Shown here: positions 26,820 through 36,212 of the stretch, piece by piece
How the letters are laid out: the number at the start of each line of letters is the position of its first letter
Numbering within the stretch: the first letter of the stretch is position 1
From: Thalassotalea marina
GTDB taxonomy: Bacteria; Pseudomonadota; Gammaproteobacteria; Enterobacterales; Alteromonadaceae
Assembly (NCBI RefSeq): GCF_014656435.1
Contig: NZ_BNCK01000001.1
Location: 496,001-560,000, forward strand
Direction of reading: 5' to 3'
DNA length: 64,000 nucleotides
The notes under the pieces: generated by a model
The model's database searches: none
What the model was told of the DNA's origin: nothing
The model's input: the letters and a program-made list of their open reading frames with translations, nothing else
Program-made: the position numbers and the translations under genes

Positions 26820-27632
26820 TTGGATAACCAATTAAAAAATCTTAGAAAAGAGATTAGATATAAGCTAGTTGAAGTCTCACATTTTACCAAAACTCCCCAT
26901 TTGGGAAGCTGTTTATCGTCTGTTGATCTGTTAATAACCTTGTATTGGCGCATATTAAATTTGTATCCAGATAATCCAAAACATGCGGAACGTGATTACT
27001 TCCTGCTTGGTAAAGGTCATGCAGCCTCAGCTCTTTATACCGTGCTTGCTTATAGAGGTTTTTTTAACATAGATAAACTGATGGAACATGGCAAAGATAA
27101 CTCTGCTTTTGAAGAGCATCCGGGGGTCAACGCGCCACCGGGTGTGGAAGCGGTATCTGGGTCTCTTGGTCACGCCCTTTCTTTAGCAACAGGGATGGCT
27201 AAAGCAGCTAAAATACAAGATTTGGGCAACACATTTTATGTACTGGTCGGTGATGGCGAACTAAATGAGGGTACTATTTGGGAAGCCGCCATGTTTGCCC
27301 CCGCGCATCAATTGTCTAACCTTGTTTTGGTTATTGATTTTAACAAGTTACAAGGTACAGGTGAAAGTTGTAATATTATGCAGCTTGAACCATTAGACGA
27401 AAAGTTTAAGTCGTTTGGTTGGTTTGTTAAAAGAGTAAATGGCCACTGTCTAACAGAATTAGAAGATGCTTTTAATCAGTGTAAATTACAGCAAAATAAA
27501 CCAAGTGTTGTCATAGCCGATACAATAAAAGGAGACGGGATTTCTTTTATGGAGGGAGACAACAACTGGCACTATCGAATTCCTTCACAAGAAGAACTAC
27601 CAATTATTGCTGACGAATTGGGGATTTCATGA
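26820..27632 (+). CDS. Transketolase, N-terminal (TPP-binding) subunit
   Basis: First half of a split transketolase, 270 residues from a TTG at 26820 (an earlier TTG at 26796 overlaps the previous gene; choice is uncertain). It carries TPHLGSCLSSVD, GKGHAASALYTVLA and the TPP/metal motif starting VGDGELNEGTIWEAAMFA. It should bind thiamine diphosphate and pair with the next gene product. A dedicated transketolase in a glycan cluster can supply sedoheptulose 7-phosphate or transfer a two-carbon unit to make a branched or longer sugar. Confidence 0.9.
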   Translation: MDNQLKNLRKEIRYKLVEVSHFTKTPHLGSCLSSVDLLITLYWRILNLYPDNPKHAERDYFLLGKGHAASALYTVLAYRGFFNIDKLMEHGKDNSAFEEHPGVNAPPGVEAVSGSLGHALSLATGMAKAAKIQDLGNTFYVLVGDGELNEGTIWEAAMFAPAHQLSNLVLVIDFNKLQGTGESCNIMQLEPLDEKFKSFGWFVKRVNGHCLTELEDAFNQCKLQQNKPSVVIADTIKGDGISFMEGDNNWHYRIPSQEELPIIADELGIS

Positions 27633-28552
27633 GAAATAAGTTTGCGGAAGTTTTGTTACAGCTAATGGAACAAGACGATAAAGTTGTTCTTCTATATGCC
27701 GATATTGGTAACCGTTTGTTTAACAAACACAAAGAGCTTGCTCCTGATCGGGTCATCAATGCAGGTATTGCCGAAGCAAATATGGCTTCCATGGCGGCAG
27801 GCATGGCAAAAATGGGGCTGAAACCGGTTATCTATACCATTACACCGTTTACGACTGCCCGTAATTTCGAACAAATCAAAATTGACATTGCTTATCAAAA
27901 CTTACCCGTTACGATCGTTGGAACAGGGTCTGGGCTTGCTTATGCAAATCTAGGTCCGACTCACCACTCTTTCGAAGATATAGCATTAATGCGTGTGCTG
28001 CCTAATATGCAAGTGGTTTGTCCATGTGACTCAAATGAGCTTTCTGCTCTATTACCCCAAGCGATTGCTAGTGGTAAACCCTGTTACTTGAGAATAGGCA
28101 AAAAAAATGAGCCTTTGATAAATGTACAAGAACCATCGGCAACAATAGGCAAGGTTAACATTATAAAGCGCGGTCTTGATGTATGTATTTTAGCGGTAGG
28201 AACCATTATTGATTTAGCGGTTGAATTACAACATAAGCTTGAAGAGCAAGGTAAAGACGTTCAGTTAGTTAGTTTTCATACTGTAAAGCCTCTCGATAGC
28301 GAGTTTTTGCTAAGTTTAGTCAATCAGTATCGGCAGGTGATCATATTGGAGGAACATAGTAAACACTGTGGTGCCGGAAGTGCGATATTTGAATGGCAAA
28401 TAGACAACAATGTCATGTTAAATATTAGTCATTTTGCCATTGATGACAAATTTATAGATCAAGTTGGCAGTACACAATCTGCCCGCATCAAAGCAAGGCT
28501 TTGCCTTGATTTTATATTGAATAAACTAAAAAATAAGGCACTAGTCGTTTGA
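27629..28552 (+). CDS. Transketolase, C-terminal (pyrimidine-binding) subunit
   Basis: Second half of the split transketolase, 307 residues. The catalytic glutamate is in NAGIAEANMASMAAG (Glu49), followed by the Pyr domain (FTTARNFEQIK, GPTHHSFEDIALMR) and the C-terminal transketolase domain (ILAVGTIIDLAVEL, VVSFHTVKPLD-like region). ATGA overlap with the first half ensures balanced synthesis. Confidence 0.9.
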   Translation: MRNKFAEVLLQLMEQDDKVVLLYADIGNRLFNKHKELAPDRVINAGIAEANMASMAAGMAKMGLKPVIYTITPFTTARNFEQIKIDIAYQNLPVTIVGTGSGLAYANLGPTHHSFEDIALMRVLPNMQVVCPCDSNELSALLPQAIASGKPCYLRIGKKNEPLINVQEPSATIGKVNIIKRGLDVCILAVGTIIDLAVELQHKLEEQGKDVQLVSFHTVKPLDSEFLLSLVNQYRQVIILEEHSKHCGAGSAIFEWQIDNNVMLNISHFAIDDKFIDQVGSTQSARIKARLCLDFILNKLKNKALVV

Positions 28553-29787
28553 AAAAAGCGCTAACTTCAGCTGATGCAAAGACATTAATCTTGTCAATTA
28601 TCAAAGATAAACAACATTTTTTGATAATAGGGCAAGGAGCTTTGTATAGAAAAATGAAAGCTTATTTATTTGGTCGTTATCGATTGGATGTAAGCTCTAT
28701 ACATAATTATAGTAGTTTTGATGCGCCAGTAAATAATCAGGTTTTATACATTGTCGCTGCATCACCTACGCCAGAAGTTTGTGAGATCTTAATTAATAAA
28801 GGAGTTAAAAAGGAAAGTATCATACCTTGGCTAAGTCTGTTGGATGCATTGGAAAGTGAGCAAGACGATTGGCTTATAAAGACTTATGGTTTATTACCTC
28901 TTGAAGATAGTGAGAAACCTTATATTCATAAGCAACAAGTAACATTCGATGCTGATGTTTTTTTACATATTAAAAAAGCATTACAAAAGTGGTTGTTGGT
29001 AAACGACACCTTTGCAAAATCAAATCAATCTAATCTTGTGCAAATTGAACAGCTTTCAAGTATCTACTTGAAACTTCGACTAGATTTGTTTCAACAAACA
29101 AGTATACCTGTTAAAAAGTTATTGTTTCCGTCAGCAGGCAGATGTGGCGGAACTTCAATCACATCGGCGCTGCAATCAATCGCGTTGAATTTACACGTTA
29201 GTCACGAAGGCTATTCAACAGAAATATATAATTTATTGAAATCTAAATATCAATTTGGGTATAGCGAGCAGGTTATGTTGGCTATAACCTCCATAATATT
29301 AGATGAAAGTGATTGTTTGGGCGGAAATCCAATCTGTTTTTTATTACCCTATGTCAGCTCTCTTCAATGGTTTGAATGCGCTGTAATTAAAGTAAACCGA
29401 ACTAAAAGCGATTTGATTAGCTCCATAGTAGATCGTAACTTTCATTATTCTGAAAGAGATTTTGCTCCTAATCGTTTAACAGCAGATACAGTGGGAGAGA
29501 TGTCTCATAAAGATTGGGTTAACCTTACAAGAATTGAAAAAGTTGATTGGTATATAGACCAAGTTGATCGAGCGATTTATCAAAATAAAACTGACTTTGC
29601 TTTTTTTTATGATGTTGAATTTTCGGAACTAGGGTCTGTCTTATCAGAGGTTTTAAACACATTTTCATGGAGTAACCAAGAAATTAATGTCTCTCATTTA
29701 AACTCACTGCCAAAAGATAAAATCTATAGCTTTGAAGAGAGAATAAAATTATTTGCGGAGAAAAATTTTGACTCCCACGAATCCTAA
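28549..29787 (+). CDS. Putative sulfotransferase-like P-loop protein with Rossmann-like N-terminus
   Basis: A 412-residue protein that I recognise only in part. Residues about 20-105 resemble the short Rossmann-like domain repeated in this island (FLIIGQGALYRKM, LYIVAASPTPEV), though this copy is the most diverged. From about 192 a P-loop-like stretch LLFPSAGRCGGTSI resembles the PAPS-binding loop of sulfotransferases, and VIKVNRTKSDLISSIVDRN resembles their second (RDP-type) region. The start is TTG, overlapping the transketolase stop (TTGA). Sulfation of a glycan is a reasonable guess, not shown. Confidence 0.55.
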   Translation: MKKALTSADAKTLILSIIKDKQHFLIIGQGALYRKMKAYLFGRYRLDVSSIHNYSSFDAPVNNQVLYIVAASPTPEVCEILINKGVKKESIIPWLSLLDALESEQDDWLIKTYGLLPLEDSEKPYIHKQQVTFDADVFLHIKKALQKWLLVNDTFAKSNQSNLVQIEQLSSIYLKLRLDLFQQTSIPVKKLLFPSAGRCGGTSITSALQSIALNLHVSHEGYSTEIYNLLKSKYQFGYSEQVMLAITSIILDESDCLGGNPICFLLPYVSSLQWFECAVIKVNRTKSDLISSIVDRNFHYSERDFAPNRLTADTVGEMSHKDWVNLTRIEKVDWYIDQVDRAIYQNKTDFAFFYDVEFSELGSVLSEVLNTFSWSNQEINVSHLNSLPKDKIYSFEERIKLFAEKNFDSHES

Positions 29788-30499
29788 ACGCGTACTAATT
29801 ACTGGGGCAAGTAGAGGAATCGGTCAAGCTTGTGCTTGTCTATTTGCGAAGCTTGGTTACAGCGTTGTTTTAGTAGCAAGAAATCGCAAAAAGCTTCAAG
29901 AAGTTTTAGGCGAGCTAGATGGTGCTGGCCATGAACTTATCGCTTGCGACCTTACGTCAAAATTAGGGCAAGATTTCTTAGTTAAGGAAGTTTTGCACAA
30001 GTTGCCGGACTTAATTATTCACTGTTTAGGTGGAAGAGTTTCTGTTGGTGAAGGGCAAGATCCTTGGCAAGATTCTTTGAACCTAAATTTTCTTTCGATA
30101 GTTCGAATGAATGAAAAATTTATTCCAAAGCTTGTCGAACGAAAAGTGGGAACTATTGTTCATTTGTCATCATCAGCGGCATTAAATGGTCAAGCTTTTA
30201 CCCCATACGCATGTGCAAAAGCGGCTCTAAATCGTTATGTTGTAGATAGCGGTCAAGTTTTGTTGGCAGATAATATATGCTTATTTGCCATAATGCCTCC
30301 AGCTGTTGAAGGTCATGGAAACTACTGGGCTGAAATTAAGAAAAGTGATCCAAATAAATATAGCAAAATGGTCACAGGACAAAAATTAGGAAGGCCACAA
30401 ACCACTGATGAAGTTTCAGAATTTATCTACTCGTTGGTAACGTCGCAGAGACGGATACTCGGTGGTTGTTTGGTATCTACTGACCCAACAATTTATTGA
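29768..30499 (+). CDS. SDR-family oxidoreductase
   Basis: A 243-residue classical SDR: TGASRGIG (12-19), HLSSSAALNG with the catalytic Ser, and TPYACAKAALNRY with Tyr and Lys. The TTG at 29768 is chosen because GGAG lies 7 bases before it; a longer in-frame start lacks a site. It overlaps the previous gene by 20 bases. Substrate unknown, presumably a keto-sugar. It ends a tight run of genes; a 7-bp inverted repeat (30500-30515) follows the stop. Confidence 0.82.
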   Translation: MTPTNPKRVLITGASRGIGQACACLFAKLGYSVVLVARNRKKLQEVLGELDGAGHELIACDLTSKLGQDFLVKEVLHKLPDLIIHCLGGRVSVGEGQDPWQDSLNLNFLSIVRMNEKFIPKLVERKVGTIVHLSSSAALNGQAFTPYACAKAALNRYVVDSGQVLLADNICLFAIMPPAVEGHGNYWAEIKKSDPNKYSKMVTGQKLGRPQTTDEVSEFIYSLVTSQRRILGGCLVSTDPTIY

Positions 30500-30515
30500 T
30501 TAACAATTTTGTTAA
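30500..30515. repeat. Short inverted repeat in a 75-base gap
   Basis: TTAACAA and TTGTTAA with a 2-base centre lie directly after the SDR stop. The gap to the next gene has a possible extended -10 (TGCTATTAG) but no good -35, so a new promoter here is only possible. Confidence 0.35.
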
Positions 30516-30574
30516 AGCTTCTTCTGGTACGAGCCTTGCTTGATTTAATAACTTACGTGCTATTAGGTATATAA

Positions 30575-32461
30575 ATGAAAAATGTAATTTTTTTTGGTGC
30601 AAGCCAATTAGGTGAAAAAGCATTTAGGGAAGCTCCTGAGGATATAAATATTGTTTGTTTTATTGACAATGATAGCGCCAAATCAGGTTCACTCTTTCAA
30701 GGGAAAGTTATACATACTCCAGACAAATTGCAGTCTCTTGAATATGATTTTATCTATATCACTAGTCAATATGTTGACGAAATATCTGAACAGCTTTCTC
30801 ACTTGGGTATTTGTGAAAGCAAAATAAAAGTTTATAACGTAGACTTTTTAGATAAATATCCTCCTGAATCAGAGGTAATCAAACCGTTATCTCATATTGA
30901 TTTAAACGTAATGAGTGCACTACTTGGCTCAGATTTGCCTGAAATGCCTAATTGGCATGGAATGCCAGCTGAAAAAGCGGTGCTCACATCAATTTTGAGA
31001 TCTTTAAATCCCAAATGTTCGATTGAAGTAGGAACGTATTTAGGCGATTCCCTTAGAGTTATTCATCACTTTTCTGATTTGTGTTATAGCTTAGATATTG
31101 ATCCTAGTTGTCAAGTTAATTTAGCTGATGAGTTGCCAAAAACAACCTTTATTGTTGGTTCGTCACAACGAACTTTACCAGAATTGTTAACTAAAATATC
31201 TAATGATATTGATCATCCTTCTCCTGAGTTTGTGTTAATCGATGGTTGCCATACTAAACTTGGCGTTGAGTCAGATATCAATGCTTTGTTAGATTTTACG
31301 CCTAAAAAGCCAATGGTAGTTTTGTTACACGACTCTGCTAACCCGGAATGTCGAGCAGGAATGCTAGCTGTTGATTGGTCAAGAAATCCACATGTTCATT
31401 TTGTCAATATTGATTTTGTTCCGGGTATTTTGCATTTTAATACAAGTTCATATCGAGAGATGTGGGGAGGGTTTGCGTTTGCTCTATTCCTGCCAGAAAA
31501 GCGCAAATCAGATTTGCAAGTCCAAACCCCGTTAGGGCAACAATTTGATGCCATGTTTAAGGGATCAAATCATCAACTCTACAGTGAAAATAAATTTGCT
31601 AATAGCTTTTTGCCATTTTCCAACGACAAGTCAATTAAGTTTAGTGCGTGTTTACCAAACTATAATGATGGGGACATTATAGAGCAGGCAGTAGTTGCTA
31701 TGGTGAATCAATCATGTCCTCCAGATGAACTGCTAATTTGCGATGATGCTTCAACTGATGATAGCTGGCAAAAACTAGAAGCACTTAGGGCTAGGTTTCC
31801 AATCATTAGGCTAATTCGAAACAAAAAAAATCTAGGGGTAGTTGGCACCTTAAATCGATTGTTAGAAGAAGCTGTTGGTCAATATATCTATTTTGGTGGC
31901 GCAGACGATTATGTGTTACCGCTTTTCTTTGAAAATGTATTGCAGCTATTAGAAAAGTACCCAAAGGCTAATTTGGGAATGGCAAGTTTTTATTCGGTTG
32001 ATGCGGATGGCAAAATAATATCACACAATAAGGTTGCTCGATGGCAATCACCAGGGTACTTTGACCAAGAATCTTGCTTAAAAGGCTACTTTAAAAGTGA
32101 AGACCCTCATCACTCACTCTCCTCTAGTACGATATACAAAAGATCAGCTCTACAAGCAATAGGAGGGTTTGAGGAGTCTTTAGGTCATTGGACTGATAGT
32201 TTTGCAATACGCGCTTTAGCACTTGATTCTGGAGCTGTTTATACACCTCATCCAGGCGCTATGTTTACCTGTCTTAATAACAGTTTTAGTGGAAGCCAGC
32301 ACAGAGACAAAGAGAAATCTTTCCAAATCATTGATAAAGCAGCTTCGATGATGCGCTCAGATCAATATCAAGCTTTGTTTCCTCAAGAATTTGTTCAACA
32401 ATGGCAAGAGAGTTTTAAGAAGCTAACTTTAGCCATGGTGGCTCAATCAAAAGCTGAGTGA
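30575..32461 (+). CDS. Three-domain protein: Rossmann-like, methyltransferase, GT2 glycosyltransferase
   Basis: A 628-residue fusion. Residues 1 to about 95: short Rossmann-like domain (VIFFGASQLGEKAF, FIDNDSAKSG, FIYITSQYVDEI). Residues about 145-290: class I methyltransferase-like fold of the cephalosporin-hydroxylase/MT24 type (SIEVGTYLGDSLRVI, VLIDGCHTKLGVESDI, LLHDSANPECR). Residues about 355-628: family 2 glycosyltransferase (SACLPNYNDGDIIEQAV, LLICDDASTDDSW, and GGADDYVLP as the DxD-like site). It may transfer a sugar and methylate the same glycan. No membrane segment, so it acts in the cytoplasm. Confidence 0.78.
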   Translation: MKNVIFFGASQLGEKAFREAPEDINIVCFIDNDSAKSGSLFQGKVIHTPDKLQSLEYDFIYITSQYVDEISEQLSHLGICESKIKVYNVDFLDKYPPESEVIKPLSHIDLNVMSALLGSDLPEMPNWHGMPAEKAVLTSILRSLNPKCSIEVGTYLGDSLRVIHHFSDLCYSLDIDPSCQVNLADELPKTTFIVGSSQRTLPELLTKISNDIDHPSPEFVLIDGCHTKLGVESDINALLDFTPKKPMVVLLHDSANPECRAGMLAVDWSRNPHVHFVNIDFVPGILHFNTSSYREMWGGFAFALFLPEKRKSDLQVQTPLGQQFDAMFKGSNHQLYSENKFANSFLPFSNDKSIKFSACLPNYNDGDIIEQAVVAMVNQSCPPDELLICDDASTDDSWQKLEALRARFPIIRLIRNKKNLGVVGTLNRLLEEAVGQYIYFGGADDYVLPLFFENVLQLLEKYPKANLGMASFYSVDADGKIISHNKVARWQSPGYFDQESCLKGYFKSEDPHHSLSSSTIYKRSALQAIGGFEESLGHWTDSFAIRALALDSGAVYTPHPGAMFTCLNNSFSGSQHRDKEKSFQIIDKAASMMRSDQYQALFPQEFVQQWQESFKKLTLAMVAQSKAE

Positions 32462-32465
32462 ATGA

Positions 32466-32831
32466 ATGAAAGCTAAAGTTATTTTTTTTGGTGCTAGTCT
32501 TGCTGGGCTCCAAGCGTTTGAATCACTAAAAGACAAAGTCGATATTTTAGCGTTTGCCGATAATGATCTTAAAAAACAAGGTAGTAATATTAAAGGTATT
32601 CCTATCATTTCTCCCGGAGCCATTAACGACATTGAGTATGACGGAATTTTCATCTCTAGTATGTATGTGGTTGAGATATACAATCAACTAATCGGGATGG
32701 GAGTACCAAAAGATAAAGTGGTAACGGAATGGAGTGCCTCTCTCACTCCAAAGCCTAAATTTCCTTGGGATGCTGTAATTACTTTATTTGTTATTGTTTT
32801 GGCTGTTATGTTTATTGTAGGACATTTTTAG
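32466..32831 (+). CDS. Small Rossmann-like protein with C-terminal membrane helix
   Basis: A 121-residue protein. Residues 1-92 are the same short Rossmann-like domain as the preceding gene's N-terminus (VIFFGASLAGLQAF, FADNDLKKQGS, IFISSMYVVEIYNQL), close enough to suggest tandem duplication. The last 20 residues (ITLFVIVLAVMFIVGHF region) form one strong hydrophobic helix. It is the only membrane protein I see in the 39-kb island. Its stop is followed at once by the start of the AsnB fusion (TAGATG). Function unknown; a membrane tether is possible. Confidence 0.65.
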   Translation: MKAKVIFFGASLAGLQAFESLKDKVDILAFADNDLKKQGSNIKGIPIISPGAINDIEYDGIFISSMYVVEIYNQLIGMGVPKDKVVTEWSASLTPKPKFPWDAVITLFVIVLAVMFIVGHF

Positions 32832-35800
32832 ATGTGTGGCATTGCAGGTGTCGTCAATGGACCTTACAACAAGCAGAAATTAGAAGAGCAGTTGACGCAA
32901 GTAAATGCTCAGCTAATTCACCGTGGGCCTGATGATGAAGGAATGTGGTTATCTTCAGATGGGTGCACAGGGTTTGCACATCGCCGTTTGTCTATTATTG
33001 AACTAACAGAAAAAGCTCATCAACCATATCGCAAAGAAGGTAAGTCCTTTGTTTTGGTGTTTAATGGTGAAATTTATAACTTTAAAGAGTTAAAAGAAGA
33101 GTTAGAAGATTTGGGGTGTGACATTGATGCTAATTCTGATACCGAAGTACTATATGCAGCTTTGATAACATGGGGGGTCAGTGCTTTACCTAAGTTAGAT
33201 GGTATGTTTGCGTTTGCCTTCTATGATGAGGTAAAGAAAGAGTTACTATTAGCAAGAGACAATTTTGGCGAAAAACCGCTTTATTACTGCTCCATTGGCA
33301 AGGGGATTGCGTTTGCCTCTGAACTGACTGCTTTAATTCGCTTAGATGGTTTCGATAACACAATAAATGAAAATTCGGTTGCGCAATATTTATTTCTACA
33401 ATACGTCGATGCACCATCAACAATATTTACAAACGCTAAAAAACTAGAACCTGGCACGTTTCTAGTAGTTAAGGATGGAACCATAGTCGAAAAAAGTACT
33501 TATTATGAGTTTTCACCAGAAGAAAATTTGATTAATAGGGATATTGAAACGCTAGCTGATGAATTAGAAGAAATACTTTTAGATAGTATACGAAAACGCC
33601 TTATTGCGGATGTTCCGATTGGAGCTTTTTTGTCCGGTGGAGTTGATTCTGCACTAGTTGTAGCTTTAATTAGGAAAAAACTAAAGTTACCTTTAAAAAC
33701 TTTTTCAATAGGATTTAGCGATACGGATGCTACTGAACATCAATTTGCACGCGAAATAGCTGAATTTTTGGGGTGCGAACATCATGAAAAGATTCTTTCG
33801 CCAAAAGAATTAGAAATTGCTACTGACATCATGAATGCGTTGGATGAGCCTAACGCAGATACTTCTTGCTTACCTTATTATTTATTGAGTCAGTTTGCTT
33901 CTAAACATATCAAAGTTGCTATTACTGGAGATGGGGCGGATGAGCTATTTGCTGGTTATTCTCGATTTTCAGAAACAGTTGCACTAAATAAGTCTGGTAT
34001 TCCAGTCAAAATAGGTCAGTCCTATTACGATAGCCATTTATGTGTTTGGCCCGAAGACGATATTACCTCTTCAATTAAAGGTAGAGTTTTTCAATTTCAA
34101 AGAGTAAAAGATGAGTTATATGCTGAAGTGGATAAACCAGAGGGAACTATCCTAAATAAGCTAAGATGTACTGATTTAAAACACTATTTACCAGGCTCAG
34201 TATTGTCGAAAGTAGATAGAATGAGTATGCAATTCGGTTTAGAAGTTAGGACGCCTTTTCTAAATAAAGCCATTGCTGGATTTGCACAAAAGCTTTCTGA
34301 GCAAGAACTGCTTGAAACTACCAGTGGTAAAAGAGTATTGAAAGTTCTTGCTAAACGTTATTTGCCAGCAGAATGGATTGATAGAAAAAAAATGGGCTTT
34401 AGCGTACCTTACGACAAAGCATGGGAAAACAAACTTAGAGAAAACATCAAATCTTTTTCCTCTCAATCACAAATTTCATATGACACTTGGTTTGTTAAAG
34501 GTTCAATAAATAAGCTCGTTGATAAGCAAAACTTATTTCAATTGTGGAGTGCTTTTGTTTTATTGAATTACTTAAAAAGGTATGGAAAGGGCTATAAACA
34601 GATACCTATAGAATATAGTGATTGGCTTGCGGCTAATGGAATTGAAGTAAGTGAAAAAAAGAGTGAAAAGTTAGCAGAGTCACTTCCTTTGATTTATGAT
34701 TCTGAACTGAAGTGCCTAGTCCCTTTCAATAAACAAGAGGCTTTCGATGATTTGAAGCAGCATGTTTTTTCAAGGCAAATCTCAAAAAGGCAGAAAGGTG
34801 GTACATTAACCTTAGCGCCAACACCTTTATTCAACAGGCATACCCCAAAACGTACTTGGCAATTATTTAAAGAAATAATCTTTTATGCAAAAGACATAGT
34901 TAACAATCAATTGCATTTTTCTATGATTGAAAAACTGATCAATGCAGATAACGGACTTATAGATTCTGATACGCCTATAAAGCATGTTGTTTTTTTAATG
35001 CACGATCTAGCATCTGCTGGCGCAGAAAGGCAGTTATGTTTGAATGCAATTGCTGCAAAAAATATAGGGTGTGAAGTATCTGTCGTCATTTTAAGGCGTT
35101 TAGTTGATAAAAATATTCACTATGTTAGTTTGCTAAAAGAACATGATATCGCAGTTTCAACATGCTTTTATCCCAACCTTAATTTAGATGAGTGCAAGAT
35201 AAACCGTGCTTTGAATCGAAATTCTATCGATATATTGGTAGGTTTACCGCTACCTATTCAGCGCCAAGTTTGGAACCTGATCACCATGCTATCTAGGATG
35301 AATGCTGATGCTCTTCATTGTTTTGTAGATGAATCTTGTATCGTTGGTGGGTTAGCAGCGCTTTTATTTGATATTAGAAAAGTGGTTTTTTCATTTCGAA
35401 ACAAAAACCCTACCCATTTTTCCTACTCTCAACCTTGGTTAAAACCGTATTATAATAAGTTAATTAAATCTAAACGCATCATACTAACTGGGAACTCTAT
35501 TGCTGGTAATAATGATTATGCCGATTGGCTAAAAGTACCTAAAAGCAAAATTTTATTGATTCGCAATGCTATTAATAAACGCGACTATTCATTTATTACA
35601 GATATTGAGCGCATTGAAGCTCGGCAAGCATTAAGTTTGAGTATAGATGTCAAATGTATTTCAGGAATTTTTCAACTGGAAAAATACAAAAGACCACATA
35701 CCTTTTTGAAGGTTATATCCCAGATAAAGCAAAGGTTTGGTGGCAACTTTAAGGTGCTTGTTGCAGGTGATGGACAACTACAACTTTCTTTTTTAACCAC

Positions 35801-36212
35801 GATAAAAAAGTTAGCTCTTGAAGAACAAGTTATTTACCTTGGAAGAGTAAAAAATGTGAGACGAATTCTCGCGGCGTCTGACTTTATGTTATTGACGTCT
35901 GGATTTGGTGAAGGAACCCCAAATGTACTAATAGAAGCCCAAGCGTCAGGTATTCCTGTGGTGTCAACCGAGGCAGGTGGAGGAGCTAGAGAAGCGGTAT
36001 CAGATGAAAAAAGTGGGTTTATATTAAAAGACGACGATATAGATGGTGTAGTTGAAAAAGTATTATTACTTCTGCGGGATGAAAGCAAGTTAAACAGAAT
36101 GAAAAAAGAAGCCCTTAATTTTATTGCTGAGAATTACTCTACAGCAGTTTTGGAACAACAGCTTTCTCAACTTTATCTTCGAGACGTGACTAAGGTGCAA
36201 AAACATGACTAA
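32832..36212 (+). CDS. Asparagine synthetase (AsnB-like) fused to GT4 glycosyltransferase
   Basis: An unusual 1126-residue fusion. Residues 1 to about 600 are a full class B asparagine synthetase: Cys2 glutaminase nucleophile (MCGIAGVVNG), FNGEIYNF, the PP-loop SGGVDS (268-273), and GDGADELFAGY. AsnB homologues in glycan clusters often amidate uronic acids. After a linker of about 110 residues, residues about 715-1126 are a GT-B glycosyltransferase: FLMHDLASAGAERQL and the C-terminal GFGEGTPNVLIEAQASG site with two Glu. The frame is open without a break, so the fusion is real in this sequence. Amidation and transfer of the same sugar by one protein is inference. Confidence 0.86.
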   Translation: MCGIAGVVNGPYNKQKLEEQLTQVNAQLIHRGPDDEGMWLSSDGCTGFAHRRLSIIELTEKAHQPYRKEGKSFVLVFNGEIYNFKELKEELEDLGCDIDANSDTEVLYAALITWGVSALPKLDGMFAFAFYDEVKKELLLARDNFGEKPLYYCSIGKGIAFASELTALIRLDGFDNTINENSVAQYLFLQYVDAPSTIFTNAKKLEPGTFLVVKDGTIVEKSTYYEFSPEENLINRDIETLADELEEILLDSIRKRLIADVPIGAFLSGGVDSALVVALIRKKLKLPLKTFSIGFSDTDATEHQFAREIAEFLGCEHHEKILSPKELEIATDIMNALDEPNADTSCLPYYLLSQFASKHIKVAITGDGADELFAGYSRFSETVALNKSGIPVKIGQSYYDSHLCVWPEDDITSSIKGRVFQFQRVKDELYAEVDKPEGTILNKLRCTDLKHYLPGSVLSKVDRMSMQFGLEVRTPFLNKAIAGFAQKLSEQELLETTSGKRVLKVLAKRYLPAEWIDRKKMGFSVPYDKAWENKLRENIKSFSSQSQISYDTWFVKGSINKLVDKQNLFQLWSAFVLLNYLKRYGKGYKQIPIEYSDWLAANGIEVSEKKSEKLAESLPLIYDSELKCLVPFNKQEAFDDLKQHVFSRQISKRQKGGTLTLAPTPLFNRHTPKRTWQLFKEIIFYAKDIVNNQLHFSMIEKLINADNGLIDSDTPIKHVVFLMHDLASAGAERQLCLNAIAAKNIGCEVSVVILRRLVDKNIHYVSLLKEHDIAVSTCFYPNLNLDECKINRALNRNSIDILVGLPLPIQRQVWNLITMLSRMNADALHCFVDESCIVGGLAALLFDIRKVVFSFRNKNPTHFSYSQPWLKPYYNKLIKSKRIILTGNSIAGNNDYADWLKVPKSKILLIRNAINKRDYSFITDIERIEARQALSLSIDVKCISGIFQLEKYKRPHTFLKVISQIKQRFGGNFKVLVAGDGQLQLSFLTTIKKLALEEQVIYLGRVKNVRRILAASDFMLLTSGFGEGTPNVLIEAQASGIPVVSTEAGGGAREAVSDEKSGFILKDDDIDGVVEKVLLLLRDESKLNRMKKEALNFIAENYSTAVLEQQLSQLYLRDVTKVQKHD

